A stretch of DNA of 64,000 bases from CAJXZP01 sp963974475. Its GTDB lineage: Bacteria > Bacteroidota > Bacteroidia > Flavobacteriales_G > Salibacteraceae. Where the stretch lies: assembly GCA_963974475.1 (NCBI GenBank), contig CAXBCR010000006.1:62001-126000 (forward strand), given 5' to 3'. Below the pieces are notes generated by a model that saw only the letters and a program-made list of their open reading frames with translations, was not told where the DNA came from and did no database searches. How positions within the stretch are numbered: the stretch's first letter is position 1; each line of letters starts with the position of its first letter. Shown piece after piece: positions 40,737-50,413 of this stretch. The position numbers and the translations under genes were made by a program.

Positions 40737-42098
40737 TTATTTTGTGCCATAAATCATTACCGGCATTTCTAAATACCGATAGTTAAATAATGGTAGCATT
40801 TGGTTCTTAGTTGCCACCTTCATTGAGTCGACATTTTCCTCATGAATTATAGATATAAACCGATTGGCCATTTTGTTTTTCATACCAAACTCCCGCATTT
40901 CAATAGCCGCTTCGGTGGCATATCCCTTACCCCAGAATTCAGGTTTGATGGAATAACCAATTTCCATTTCGTGCTGATTATTAATTACCCGAGCCATTAT
41001 TCCACATGTTCCTACTAATTGGTTGGTGTTTTTATCCACCAAAGCTAATAGTCCCAAACCTTCATTATTATATCGATTTATTTGCTTATCAATCCATTCA
41101 ACAGCTAATTCTTCATCCGTTTTTCCTGGTTTAATTCCTAGAAAATGTAGCCTGTTATTATTCGTGAAAAATGATGACCATGAATCAATATCCAGCTTTG
41201 TCAACTTTCTAAATACTAACCGTTCCGATTCTTGATTGAAATAAGCCTGATTCGTATTCCGCATTAAATCAACCGCCACCGGTTTCGGGTTTCGCGACCA
41301 TTCGCTCCAAGAGCCGACATATAAAGTCGGAATTTTTAATTGAGCAACAGCCATCGCCAAAATAGTATGACACGCAGTTACACCCGAACCACAATGCACA
41401 ACAGTCTCTTTTTCTGGGTCTAAATCCGCATATTTAAGGCGCAATTCTTCGGGGCTCAAAAAACAACCGCTGCTATCCAGATTTTCTATAAATGGAATAT
41501 TAATCGCTCCAGGAATGTGACCAGCAACCAAATCAATGGGCTCAAATTCGCCACGATATCGCGGGTTACCTCGCACATCAATCACCGTTGAAGTATGGTT
41601 CAATAATCGGTTTTCAACTTCATTTATATTAGCCATTGGCCAATTCCAAGAATCTGCCATATACGGCTCCGATTTTACCGCTGGTTTTTCATCTGTACGG
41701 ATAGGGAATCCATTTTTTACAGCCAAATCAAAACCACCATCTAACACTTGCACTTTATCATGCCCCACGCTTTTAAGCATCCACCAAACTCGGGAAGCAA
41801 AAGCCCCTCCATGATTATCATACACCACAACATGCGTTGAATTGGTAATTCCCCATTTTGCTAGTGAATGAATAAAATGCGAAATTGAAGGTAATGGATG
41901 TCTTCCACCATTGGCAGGATTTTCTTTAATTTCCGCTAAATCCGCATCTAAATCAGCAAAAAATGCTCCTTTCAAATGCCCTTGCAGAAAATCATTTTTA
42001 CCATTTCCATAACGTGCGTCTAAAATAACAACCGATTTAGAGGAAATAAGCCCCAGCAAATCGTGGGACGATATAATAGGTGAAATAGAACTGCTCAT
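40737..42098 (-). CDS. Sulfurtransferase (two rhodanese domains) fused to a GNAT acetyltransferase
   Basis: A single 453-residue frame joins two enzymes. Residues about 1-285 are a thiosulfate/3-mercaptopyruvate sulfurtransferase: an inactive first rhodanese domain (VVYDNHGGAFASRVWWML) and a second with the active-site loop HCGSGVTACH. Residues about 293-453 are a GNAT domain of the RimJ/RimL-like type (RLVFRKLTKLDIDSW, EIGYSIKPEFWGKGYATEAAIEM). The link NPKPVAVDLMRNTNQAYFNQESE has no start-stop signals. It is the last gene of a minus-strand operon with an E1 dehydrogenase and a FAD oxidoreductase. The acetyl acceptor is unknown. Confidence 0.9.
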   Translation of the reverse strand: MSSSISPIISSHDLLGLISSKSVVILDARYGNGKNDFLQGHLKGAFFADLDADLAEIKENPANGGRHPLPSISHFIHSLAKWGITNSTHVVVYDNHGGAFASRVWWMLKSVGHDKVQVLDGGFDLAVKNGFPIRTDEKPAVKSEPYMADSWNWPMANINEVENRLLNHTSTVIDVRGNPRYRGEFEPIDLVAGHIPGAINIPFIENLDSSGCFLSPEELRLKYADLDPEKETVVHCGSGVTACHTILAMAVAQLKIPTLYVGSWSEWSRNPKPVAVDLMRNTNQAYFNQESERLVFRKLTKLDIDSWSSFFTNNNRLHFLGIKPGKTDEELAVEWIDKQINRYNNEGLGLLALVDKNTNQLVGTCGIMARVINNQHEMEIGYSIKPEFWGKGYATEAAIEMREFGMKNKMANRFISIIHEENVDSMKVATKNQMLPLFNYRYLEMPVMIYGTK

Positions 42099-42120
42099 GT
42101 GTTTTAGATAGATTGATTGC

Positions 42121-43239
42121 CTACGAAGATAAGATTTCTTGTCTCACCATTTCGCCCATTTCACTGCCCAAAGCCATCCCCATTCCTCCTAGCCTCACGG
42201 CCAAAAGTGTGTTTTGGTTTATCCATTTTAAAATGGGAGTTTTAACCGACCCAAAGGCCATTATTCCACTCCATTGATGATCAATTTCAAATTTTTGATT
42301 GGGGAGTAAATCGTTTTTTAGAATATGAAGTAATTTGGCCTCAATCATTGGGTTAATACCATGATTCGTTGTTTCCTCGGTTTTCATATCCAAATGACGG
42401 CCACCACCAAATAACACCCGATTTCCAACATTTCTAAAATAATAGTAGCCTTCATCTATATGGAAGGTTCCTTTAAATTTAAGATTTGTTATTGGCTGGG
42501 TAATTAATACCTGCCCTCGACCCGGAGCTAAAGCTACGTCTGGAAACAATTCTTTAGTAAATGCATTAGTACAAATAATCACTTTAGTGGCCGAAAACAC
42601 GACCTTGTTTTCTGCGCTAGCAACCTCAACCTTACCGTTGTTTACCGATTCTACTTTTGTTCCAGTCAACACCTTAACTCCTAAACCAGTGGCACGTTTA
42701 AGTAGCGCATCCAATGTTTTTCCAGTATGAATCTGGCCTTCGAAACAATTGTAAATCAACCCTTTTACCGTAGACGAGTTAAATCCAAATTCCGCTATTT
42801 TATCGGAGGCATTGGAAAACACATCGGCATTAAAAATTGGTTTTAGAAATTGGTTTACCTCGGCCATTTTTGACCAAACGTCCACTTGCGATTGCGCCAA
42901 CAACTCGTATCCCCCCAAAGGCTCAAAGCCCAATTCCTCATCCGTAAATCTTGTGCGTAATTTTTGTAGGCCGTTCCAGCGTTTTTGGACTAAAGCAAGG
43001 CTTTCTTTTTTACCCATCACTTCCATATCCGAAAGCAACTCGGTAAGGCTACCGAAACAAGCAAACCCGGCATTTTTGGTACTCGCACCTGAAGGAAAGA
43101 TAGACTTTTCTAATACTAGAATCTTCAATTCAGGCCGCTTTTCCATCAAAGAAATAGCAGACGACAGCCCGGTAATTCCAGCTCCAACGATAATTATATC
43201 GTAATTTAAATATGTCTCTTTTTCCCAGTAACTAAGCAC
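42121..43239 (-). CDS. FAD-dependent oxidoreductase (DAO/glycine oxidase-like)
   Basis: The 372-residue protein begins DIIIVGAGITGLSSAISLMEK, the dinucleotide-binding fold of the D-amino-acid-oxidase superfamily, and has PGRGQVLITQPI and RVLFGGGRHLD later, as in YurR/PuuB-like amine or amino-acid oxidases. The substrate is unknown. It begins 3 bases after the stop of the branched-chain E1 gene and ends 22 bases before the rhodanese-GNAT start, so the three are co-transcribed, which hints at amino-acid breakdown. No signal peptide; cytoplasmic. Confidence 0.88.
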   Translation of the reverse strand: MLSYWEKETYLNYDIIIVGAGITGLSSAISLMEKRPELKILVLEKSIFPSGASTKNAGFACFGSLTELLSDMEVMGKKESLALVQKRWNGLQKLRTRFTDEELGFEPLGGYELLAQSQVDVWSKMAEVNQFLKPIFNADVFSNASDKIAEFGFNSSTVKGLIYNCFEGQIHTGKTLDALLKRATGLGVKVLTGTKVESVNNGKVEVASAENKVVFSATKVIICTNAFTKELFPDVALAPGRGQVLITQPITNLKFKGTFHIDEGYYYFRNVGNRVLFGGGRHLDMKTEETTNHGINPMIEAKLLHILKNDLLPNQKFEIDHQWSGIMAFGSVKTPILKWINQNTLLAVRLGGMGMALGSEMGEMVRQEILSS

Positions 43240-43242
43240 TAT

Positions 43243-45225
43243 TTAATATTTAAACAACGCCACTAATTTCTCTTCAAAACGGTAATTGGCTAAAAAATGG
43301 GTCTCCAAATCTGCGGCAAAAGGTACGGCTGTATCCATACTAGCCACTCGCATAACCGGAGCATCTAATTTTTCAAAACACTCTTCAGAAATCAGCGCTG
43401 AAATTTCTCCTCCTATACCATTAAACATGGTATCTTCATGAAGAATTATAGCCTTTCCCGTTTTGTATACCGAGTCTAGAATAGCCGTTTTATCCAACGG
43501 TAATAACGTTCTTAAATCAATCAATTCTGCATTAATTTCCGGATGATTTTCTAAAGCCTTTAAAGCCCAATGCACTCCCATTCCATAACTAATAATGGTT
43601 AAGTCAGTACCTTCTTTAATGGTGGATGCCTTACCAATAGGAAGCGTGTAATAACCTTCAGGAACTTGCTGACGTAAGGAACGGTACAACGCTTTATGCT
43701 CAAAAAATAATACGGGATTAGGGTCTTCAAACGAACGCAGTAAAAGACCTTTGGCATCTGCCGGAAAAGCAGGATACACCACTTTTAATCCCGGAATATG
43801 TGTAAACCAAGCCTCGTTACTTTGCGAATGAAAAGGACCTGCTCCCACCCCTGCACCAGTAGGCATTCTAACCACTGCGTCTACATTTTGTCCCCAACGC
43901 CAATGCATTTTTGCCATGTTATTGGTGATTTGGGTGATGCCCTCGCTCACAAAATCAGCAAATTGCATTTCTACCATCGCCTTTCTTCCCTTTACTGAAA
44001 GACCAATGGCGGTTCCTAAAATAGCCGATTCACAAAGGGGTGTATTTCGTACTCGTTCTGCACCATACTTGGCCTTAAAACCTTCGGTAACCTTAAAAAC
44101 ACCTCCATATTCAGAAATATCTTGCCCCATCAACACTAAATTATCATGTTTAGCCATGGCTATATCCATACCTTCATGAATAGCGTCAATTAGACGTAAC
44201 TCGTTCGTTTTATCATTTGGGGTAGTCAAAGGGATATCAAACGGAGCGTACACATCATCTAATTCTCGTTTCTCATCAAATACCACGGTTGGTTCCGCTT
44301 CTGCCTTTACCCAAGCTGCATTAATTAGCGCTTTTGTTTCATTCTTAATTTCCTCAATTTGGGCCGCAGATAATATTTTTTCATCTACCATAAATGACTC
44401 AAAATTATCAATTGGGTCCTTTGGTTTCCATTTATCTTGCAATCCTTCTGGGTAATATTTTGTGCCCGATGCCTCTTCATGCCCATGCATTCTAAACGTC
44501 ATCATTTCCACAATGATAGGCCTAGGATTTTTCTCCAAACTATCCGCTAGTTCCTTCATTTTATGGAATACTTCAAGAATATTATTTCCATCCATTTGAT
44601 GGGCTTCCATTCCGTATGAAGGTCCTTTTAAAGTAAAAGAGTCAAAATTAAATTGCTCGGAACTTGGCGTGGATAAACCCCACTGGTTATTTTCAATAAC
44701 AAAAATCACCGGTAAACCCCAAACCGAAGCGGTATTCAAAGCTTCGTGAAAATCTCCCTGACTCGCGCCACCATCTCCAGTAAAAACTACTGTTGCCTTA
44801 CCATTTTTTTCCAGCAAATTATCTAATGCAATTCCATCAGCCACACCTAGTTGCTGCGCTAAATGTGAAATCATTCCCACAATATGATGTTCGTTCGTAC
44901 CAAAGTGAAATGACCGGTCACGCCCTTTAGTGAACCCATTCATTTTACCCTGAAATTGAGAAAATAATTTCTCTAATTCTATTTCACGAGTAGTGAATAT
45001 TCCTAGGTTTCGGTGCATGGGCAAAATGTATTCATCTTTGTCCATTGCCAGTGCTACTCCCACCGAAATGGCTTCTTGACCCCAGCCAGAGAACCATTTA
45101 GAGATTTTTCCTTGGCGTAACAGAATAAGCATTTTTTGCTCTATTGAACGCGGTAATAGTAGCGTTTTATAGATATGAACCAACTCTTCGTTGGATAAAT
45201 TTTTCTTATCGAATTGCATCTTCAA
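43243..45225 (-). CDS. Branched-chain 2-oxo acid dehydrogenase E1, alpha and beta fused
   Basis: The 660-residue product combines the thiamine-diphosphate alpha subunit (about 1-315; GDGGASQGDFHEALNTASVW and NNQWGLS form the cofactor motif) with the transketolase-like beta subunit (about 330-660; GQDISEYGGVFKVTEGF, GTAIGLSVKG). It decarboxylates branched-chain 2-oxo acids and passes the acyl group to lipoyl-E2. The fused form is typical of Bacteroidota. E2 and E3 genes are not in this window. It is first of three genes in the minus-strand operon. A start two codons later (MQFDKK) is possible. Confidence 0.93.
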   Translation of the reverse strand: MKMQFDKKNLSNEELVHIYKTLLLPRSIEQKMLILLRQGKISKWFSGWGQEAISVGVALAMDKDEYILPMHRNLGIFTTREIELEKLFSQFQGKMNGFTKGRDRSFHFGTNEHHIVGMISHLAQQLGVADGIALDNLLEKNGKATVVFTGDGGASQGDFHEALNTASVWGLPVIFVIENNQWGLSTPSSEQFNFDSFTLKGPSYGMEAHQMDGNNILEVFHKMKELADSLEKNPRPIIVEMMTFRMHGHEEASGTKYYPEGLQDKWKPKDPIDNFESFMVDEKILSAAQIEEIKNETKALINAAWVKAEAEPTVVFDEKRELDDVYAPFDIPLTTPNDKTNELRLIDAIHEGMDIAMAKHDNLVLMGQDISEYGGVFKVTEGFKAKYGAERVRNTPLCESAILGTAIGLSVKGRKAMVEMQFADFVSEGITQITNNMAKMHWRWGQNVDAVVRMPTGAGVGAGPFHSQSNEAWFTHIPGLKVVYPAFPADAKGLLLRSFEDPNPVLFFEHKALYRSLRQQVPEGYYTLPIGKASTIKEGTDLTIISYGMGVHWALKALENHPEINAELIDLRTLLPLDKTAILDSVYKTGKAIILHEDTMFNGIGGEISALISEECFEKLDAPVMRVASMDTAVPFAADLETHFLANYRFEEKLVALFKY

Positions 45226-45467
45226 TATATAAAAGCAGTCATCCTCAAAAATGGGTAGATTTCCTGCATAATTGGTGTAAATATGAAGCCACGAATTTAG
45301 CCATTTTTGTGGTCCAACATAAGTTGAAATTACAATTATTACTTGATTTTACTCCTATACAATTCTGCTTGTATTCATCCAACAATTGATTGGTATATTT
45401 TTTTTCGCTAAACCCAACCCCTAATAATCAAATAACGTTTATCAACCGAAAGGAAATCAGATTCAAT

Positions 45468-46076
45468 ATGAAAATGAAAAATATAATAACACGTAGCGTA
45501 GGACTTTTTCCGCTTTCTATGGTAGTTCTACCAAAAGAAAGTGTCCGCTTACACATTTATCAAAATCAGTTTAAAGCTTTGGTAAATGATTGTTTTGCTT
45601 CGGGTAAAGATTTTGTTATTCCTTTTATTCATAACGGAAACGTAACTAACTACGGCACAAGTGTTAAATTAATTGATGTGGAACGTTTTTATCCAGATGG
45701 GAAAATGGATATCAAAGTAGAAGGTTTTGCAGTGGTCAAAATTGCTAATGTGAGTAAGGTAAAAAACAATTCATACAAAGTAGGTCAAATAACTACAATC
45801 GAAAGTGGCTTACCTAGTTTGCATTCAGCAGAATTAAAATCGCTATTCTTTAAACATTTAGCATATAGCAATATTACCAATGTTAAAAAAGACACCGATT
45901 TAACCATTTATGATATTGCACGTAACTTAACGTTAACCAATGAATTTAAAACGAACTTATTTAAACATGCATCAAATTCAATGATTCAATCCAAATTATT
46001 ATTGAATGAATTACGACTTTTAGTGCTAACTCAAGAGTTACAAAATGCAGCAAGTTTTAGATATTATATGAATTAG
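45468..46076 (+). CDS. Lon substrate-binding-domain protein
   Basis: The 202-residue product resembles the N-terminal (LON) domain of Lon protease alone: LFPLSMVVLPKESVRLHIYQNQFKALVNDC is the beta-rich start of that domain, followed by the helical bundle. No ATPase or peptidase follows. Stand-alone LON proteins are common in Bacteroidota, role unproven, possibly substrate recognition. The ATG at 45468 has an AAAGGAAA-type sequence upstream; the frame opens earlier at 45390 without support. It is transcribed divergently from the E1 operon and ends at a bidirectional terminator. Confidence 0.85.
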   Translation: MKMKNIITRSVGLFPLSMVVLPKESVRLHIYQNQFKALVNDCFASGKDFVIPFIHNGNVTNYGTSVKLIDVERFYPDGKMDIKVEGFAVVKIANVSKVKNNSYKVGQITTIESGLPSLHSAELKSLFFKHLAYSNITNVKKDTDLTIYDIARNLTLTNEFKTNLFKHASNSMIQSKLLLNELRLLVLTQELQNAASFRYYMN

Positions 46077-46092
46077 AGCAATAATTATCCAC

Positions 46093-46128
46093 AAAAAAAA
46101 GAGGTCCTCACACAGGCCTCTTTTTTTA
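46093..46128. terminator. Bidirectional terminator
   Basis: A-run plus GAGG at 46094-46104 pairs with CCTC plus T-run at 46117-46127. It lies between the convergent Lon-domain and symporter genes. Confidence 0.8.
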
Positions 46129-46144
46129 TTCCTAAACTTTTTTG

Positions 46145-47554
46145 TTACTCCAACTTGCCCTCCGTTTTGGCAATAATGGATGCTACCGAAGCATCTCCGG
46201 TTACATTCACCACGGTTCTGCACATATCTAAAAATCGGTCTACCGGAAATATAATGGCTATCCATGCCGGGTTTAAACCTACCGATTGTAAAACAACAAT
46301 CATCATAATAAGTCCCGCACTAGGTATGGCAGCCGAACCAATGGATGCAAGAGTCGCAGTAAGTATAATGGTAAGTTGTTGTGCCATCGACAAATCAATC
46401 ATGTGAAATTGCGCTAAAAACACTACGGCTACCCCTTGATACAAACTGGTTCCATCCATATTCACTGTTGCACCAATGGGCAAGACAAAACTGGAAATTT
46501 CTTCTTTCACTCCTAAGTTGTCAGATACACACTCCATAGTTACGGGCAGTGTAGCTGCACTTGAGCTGGTTGAAAACGCTAATAATTGGGCGGGTCCCAT
46601 ACCTTTAAAAAACTTACCGTAAGTGATTTTTTTGGTCACCGCCTGAACAATTAATGGGTATAACACAAATATTAAAATTCCTAACCCAAGAATTACAGTA
46701 CCACTATAACTTGCCAAACCGATGAAGATTTCAATCACTGCATCGGGGTCATCGCCCGCTAATTCACTGACCTTACCAGCCATTAACGCAAACACAAAAA
46801 ACGGGGCTGCCTTCATAATTACATCCACCATTTTTATAAAAATGTCGTTGGCACCATGAATAAATTTAATCACCGTTTCTACATTTTCAAAAGGTAAACT
46901 AACAATGACGATTCCAAAAAATATGGCGAAAAAAATGATTTGTAGCATTTTGTTATCATTCAGTGAACTGAAGATATTACTAGGAACAATATCCACCAAC
47001 ATTTTTAAAGGACTATCTTCCTTTACCGCATCTGTACTCTTTAATTTAGCAGTGATAACTTCATTATCTGATTGTTCCTTATTCTGATTTTGTGCCTTTG
47101 CTAAGTATTGACTAAAAGCAGGGTCGGTACTATAACTTATATCATCCAATTTTTCAACTCCTGGGGTATCCTGTACCCACAATTCATAGGAAATCCTATT
47201 TATGATTCTTTGTTCATCATTTACACTATTTCCAGGCTTTATGATATTAACAGCCACTAAACCGACAGTAATTGCCGTCATGGTAGTAAGCACATAAATG
47301 GTAATGGTTTTTAACCCTAATCGCCCCAAGCTATTTGTATCTGACAAACTGGTAATACCCTGCATTATAGAAAATAGCACTAACGGTACCGCTACCAATT
47401 TCAAGGAATTAATAAAGATATCACCCCACGGAGCTATCCAATTTGCGGTAAACGAACTCCACCCCATATAAGCAGACAATAATGCCCAAAGGGTTCCAAT
47501 AAAAAGTCCAATTAATATTTGAAAATGAAGTGCTAGTTTCTTTTTCTCAGCCAT
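46145..47554 (-). CDS. Dicarboxylate/amino acid:cation symporter (DAACS family)
   Basis: The 469-residue inner-membrane protein has the GltP/DctA fold: hydrophobic helices throughout, the serine-rich re-entrant loop AFSTSSSAATLPVTM, the NMDGTSLYQG motif and the final helix with AGLIMMIVVLQSVG. It couples Na+ or H+ to uptake of glutamate, aspartate or C4-dicarboxylates; which one cannot be told. A soluble insert of about 70 residues (INRISYELWVQD to KEDSPLKM, about 130-200) is longer than in E. coli GltP. Monocistronic. Confidence 0.93.
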   Translation of the reverse strand: MAEKKKLALHFQILIGLFIGTLWALLSAYMGWSSFTANWIAPWGDIFINSLKLVAVPLVLFSIMQGITSLSDTNSLGRLGLKTITIYVLTTMTAITVGLVAVNIIKPGNSVNDEQRIINRISYELWVQDTPGVEKLDDISYSTDPAFSQYLAKAQNQNKEQSDNEVITAKLKSTDAVKEDSPLKMLVDIVPSNIFSSLNDNKMLQIIFFAIFFGIVIVSLPFENVETVIKFIHGANDIFIKMVDVIMKAAPFFVFALMAGKVSELAGDDPDAVIEIFIGLASYSGTVILGLGILIFVLYPLIVQAVTKKITYGKFFKGMGPAQLLAFSTSSSAATLPVTMECVSDNLGVKEEISSFVLPIGATVNMDGTSLYQGVAVVFLAQFHMIDLSMAQQLTIILTATLASIGSAAIPSAGLIMMIVVLQSVGLNPAWIAIIFPVDRFLDMCRTVVNVTGDASVASIIAKTEGKLE

Positions 47555-47724
47555 AGTTTTAATCTTAATTTACAATTCATCCAAAAGTATACTAATTGGC
47601 AAACCAACATATTTTATCTTAAAAATATATTATACCCTAAAATTCTATTAATTACCTATCTAAACATTCCTATTTAGTTTTACTTTAGCCCCAACGAAAA
47701 TCAATCACATCTAAAAATCAAATC

Positions 47725-49164
47725 ATGAAGTCAATTTATACTAATTTCATACTTGCACTTTTTCTATCTATTTCATCTATTGCTAATTCACAAATACTAG
47801 TTTCAGCTACTGATTTAGGATTATTTCCAAAAGTAATTATCTCGGCAAGTGGATTGACCAACGCGGATTATAATGTGAGAATGTATAAGGTGACTTACAA
47901 CACTTCTGATTTAAGCGGCAACCCTGTGGTTGCTTCAGGTATGATTTGCGTACCAATTAATCCAACATGCGATAGTTTACCGGTAGCATTATATGCGCAT
48001 GGAACGGTTTTAAAACGAGACGATGTGCCATCAGGTAATAATAATGAGTCCGTTATTGGAAAGGCAATTGCTTCGAAAGGATACGTAACCGCAATGCCAG
48101 ATTATTTAGGCCTCGGTGATTTAATGGGTTTACACCCATATCAGCATGCAGAAAGCGAAGCCATCGTATCGGTGGATATTCTAAGAGCCGCAAAAGAGTT
48201 TATAGCGGATTCGATGAATTTCACATTTAGTAACGAGGTTTTTATTACTGGTTATTCTCAAGGCGGCCATGCGGCTATGGCTACCACCAAATACATCCAA
48301 GACAATAACTTGGGTTCTGAATTAAACGTTGTAGCATCCGCTCCATTATCCGGAGCATTTCATGCTTCCAAACGTCAAACCGATGAATTACTGTTGGACA
48401 TCCCTTATAACAGTCCCGGATACATTGTTTACCTAATTCTATCCTACCAAGAAGCGTATGGAGGAATTTTCACCACTCCTAGTGATTTTTTACAATCACC
48501 TTATGACACTACCATTCCGCCATTATTTGATGGCTCGGTGGCCATGAGTGTGGTACATGCGGCACTACCCAATAAAACAAGTTTGTATTTGAACACCACT
48601 TTCTTAAATGCATTTATTGCTGACTCTACGGCAAAAACATCTGCTTTATGGCAAGCACTTTTAGATAACGATAATTTTGATTGGAAACCCACTTCTAAAC
48701 TCAAAATGTTTTACTGTACAGGCGACCAAACGGTTAAACCTAAAAATACCGAGGATGCATACGATGCGATGATTGCAAATGGAGCAACCCAAGTTTTTAA
48801 AGAAGATTTAGGAGCTACATTAGACCATGGAGGTTGTGTGGTTCCTGCGGTAAGTAATGCTATCACTTATTTCCAAGGAATTAGAACCGATTGCAAAACA
48901 CCAAATGGTATTTCAGAAAATACGAATGTAGCGGTACAAATCAATACGTATCCAAATCCATCTACCAATTTTTTCACCATTGAATTGAAAAATGATACGG
49001 AAGCAAAGATTGAAATTTATAGTTTAGGAGGACAATTGATTTATCAAACAGATATTCAAAAATCAATTCGAATAAATACCAAAAAATGGCAAAGTGGAAG
49101 TTATGCATTACGCGTAGTTTCTGGTAACGCTCAAACTTTAAAAACGTTTACGGTTACCCACTAA
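47725..49164 (+). CDS. Secreted lipase-like alpha/beta-hydrolase with T9SS sorting domain
   Basis: The 479-residue product has a signal peptide (ends IANSQ), an alpha/beta-hydrolase domain like secretory lipases (about 25-395) with nucleophile elbow ITGYSQGGHAAM, an Asp in FYCTGDQTVKPKN and His in LDHGGCVVP, and a type A type IX sorting domain at the end (INTYPNPSTNFFTIEL to LKTFTVTH). It is probably released to the medium or cell surface to hydrolyse esters or lipids, which would feed the beta-oxidation operon. A lipoprotein gene follows 36 bases downstream. Confidence 0.9.
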   Translation: MKSIYTNFILALFLSISSIANSQILVSATDLGLFPKVIISASGLTNADYNVRMYKVTYNTSDLSGNPVVASGMICVPINPTCDSLPVALYAHGTVLKRDDVPSGNNNESVIGKAIASKGYVTAMPDYLGLGDLMGLHPYQHAESEAIVSVDILRAAKEFIADSMNFTFSNEVFITGYSQGGHAAMATTKYIQDNNLGSELNVVASAPLSGAFHASKRQTDELLLDIPYNSPGYIVYLILSYQEAYGGIFTTPSDFLQSPYDTTIPPLFDGSVAMSVVHAALPNKTSLYLNTTFLNAFIADSTAKTSALWQALLDNDNFDWKPTSKLKMFYCTGDQTVKPKNTEDAYDAMIANGATQVFKEDLGATLDHGGCVVPAVSNAITYFQGIRTDCKTPNGISENTNVAVQINTYPNPSTNFFTIELKNDTEAKIEIYSLGGQLIYQTDIQKSIRINTKKWQSGSYALRVVSGNAQTLKTFTVTH

Positions 49165-49200
49165 CCGCTACAGACAGTGGTTGCCAAAACACAATAAACC

Positions 49201-49587
49201 ATGAATTTTATAAAATTCGTATACATTATACTAGTGCTAGGAATGGCCAGTGCTTGTACCACTAAAAAGGATGCAAACACGCAGGTTTTACCTGCGGAAA
49301 TAACCGCTATCACTGCCCCCAAAACAGCCGTTTCGGATACGGATGTAAAAATTAAAGTCGATTTTTGGGGCCCTGATGGATGTTCATCTGCCTATAACTT
49401 AAAGGCCGAAAAAGTAGGTCAAACCATCACCTTAACGGCCTATTATAAACACACGGTAGAAACAGCATGCACCATGGCTTTGGTCCCTTTATCACTGGAA
49501 TACTCGTTTTTCGCAGATTTACCGGGACCTTATTTTTTTATAAGTGCGACCAATAATAGTATAGCCGACACTTTGGTAGTTTACTAA
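49201..49587 (+). CDS. Uncharacterised lipoprotein
   Basis: The 128-residue product has a lipobox at SAC (lipidated Cys at about residue 19), then TTKKDANTQ and a beta-rich domain with three cysteines (GCSSAY, ETACTMAL). The pattern, opening with ITAPKTAVSDTDVKIKV, recalls an immunoglobulin-like or CHRD-free small sandwich domain, but I cannot assign a family. It lies 36 bases after the secreted lipase gene on the same strand and may be co-transcribed. Confidence 0.7.
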   Translation: MNFIKFVYIILVLGMASACTTKKDANTQVLPAEITAITAPKTAVSDTDVKIKVDFWGPDGCSSAYNLKAEKVGQTITLTAYYKHTVETACTMALVPLSLEYSFFADLPGPYFFISATNNSIADTLVVY

Positions 49588-49653
49588 AATCTAAGGTGTT
49601 TTTTGCCTTTGGAATTTATCAAATTTAAAATCTACTCATTCCCATTGAAATAT

Positions 49654-49661
49654 TACTTTTG
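49654..49661 (+). promoter_or_regulatory. -7 box of the methyltransferase gene
   Basis: TACTTTTG, 23 bases upstream of the TTG start at 49684. Confidence 0.5.
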
Positions 49662-49683
49662 ACCCTCACTAAAATCGCACATT

Positions 49684-50412
49684 TTGGATTGGTTCAAAAA
49701 TTGGTTTGATTCCTTTTATTATCACAAGTTGTATAGGCATAGAAATACAGCCGAAGCACAACAGTTTATTGATAATATCATACAGTTTATTCAACCAGAA
49801 ACAGATAGCAGAATTTTAGATTTAGCTTGCGGCAAAGGTCGTCACTCCATCTATTTGAATAAGAAGGGATTTGATGTGGTAGGTGTTGATTTATCACAAA
49901 ATTCGATTACCGAAGCCAATAAAAGTCAAAATTCAAAATTGCATTTCTATCCGATGGATATGCGCGAATTAGAATGTACAAAACCATTTGATTTCGTACT
50001 CAACCTTTTTACCAGCTTTGGATACTTTCAAAATAAATCTGAAAACCTAAAAGTGTTGAATGGGGTCCACTCCATTTTGAATAAAAATGGCATTTTGGTT
50101 ATCGATTTTTTGAATGCCACTAAAGTGATACATAACTTAGTACCCGAAGAAAAACAAGAAGTGGATGGAATTCAATTTGTTATTAATCGATTGATTGAAA
50201 ATCAAACCGTAGTTAAAAAAATAGCGGTAACCGATTCCGATAAATCATTCCATTTTCAAGAGCGTGTAAGTATGTTTGAACTTTCCGATTTTGAAGAAAT
50301 GTTTGATTCCACCGGTTTTAAACTTATTAATCATTTTGGAAATTATCAATTAGATTCATTTGAACCTAATTCATCCGACCGTTTAATTCTCGTTGCTCAA
50401 AAGCTCGATTAG
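49684..50412 (+). CDS. Class I SAM-dependent methyltransferase
   Basis: The 242-residue protein has a Rossmann methyltransferase core: motif I ILDLACGKGRHS (about residues 43-54), motif II VVGVDLS, and FDFVLNLFTSFGYF. It starts at TTG, as no ATG lies near the promoter box. The substrate is unknown; small-molecule methyltransferases of the type 11/25 group look like this. Its stop is just 1 base before the ATG of the ZIP transporter gene, so they are co-transcribed. Confidence 0.88.
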   Translation: MDWFKNWFDSFYYHKLYRHRNTAEAQQFIDNIIQFIQPETDSRILDLACGKGRHSIYLNKKGFDVVGVDLSQNSITEANKSQNSKLHFYPMDMRELECTKPFDFVLNLFTSFGYFQNKSENLKVLNGVHSILNKNGILVIDFLNATKVIHNLVPEEKQEVDGIQFVINRLIENQTVVKKIAVTDSDKSFHFQERVSMFELSDFEEMFDSTGFKLINHFGNYQLDSFEPNSSDRLILVAQKLD

Positions 50413-50413
50413 A

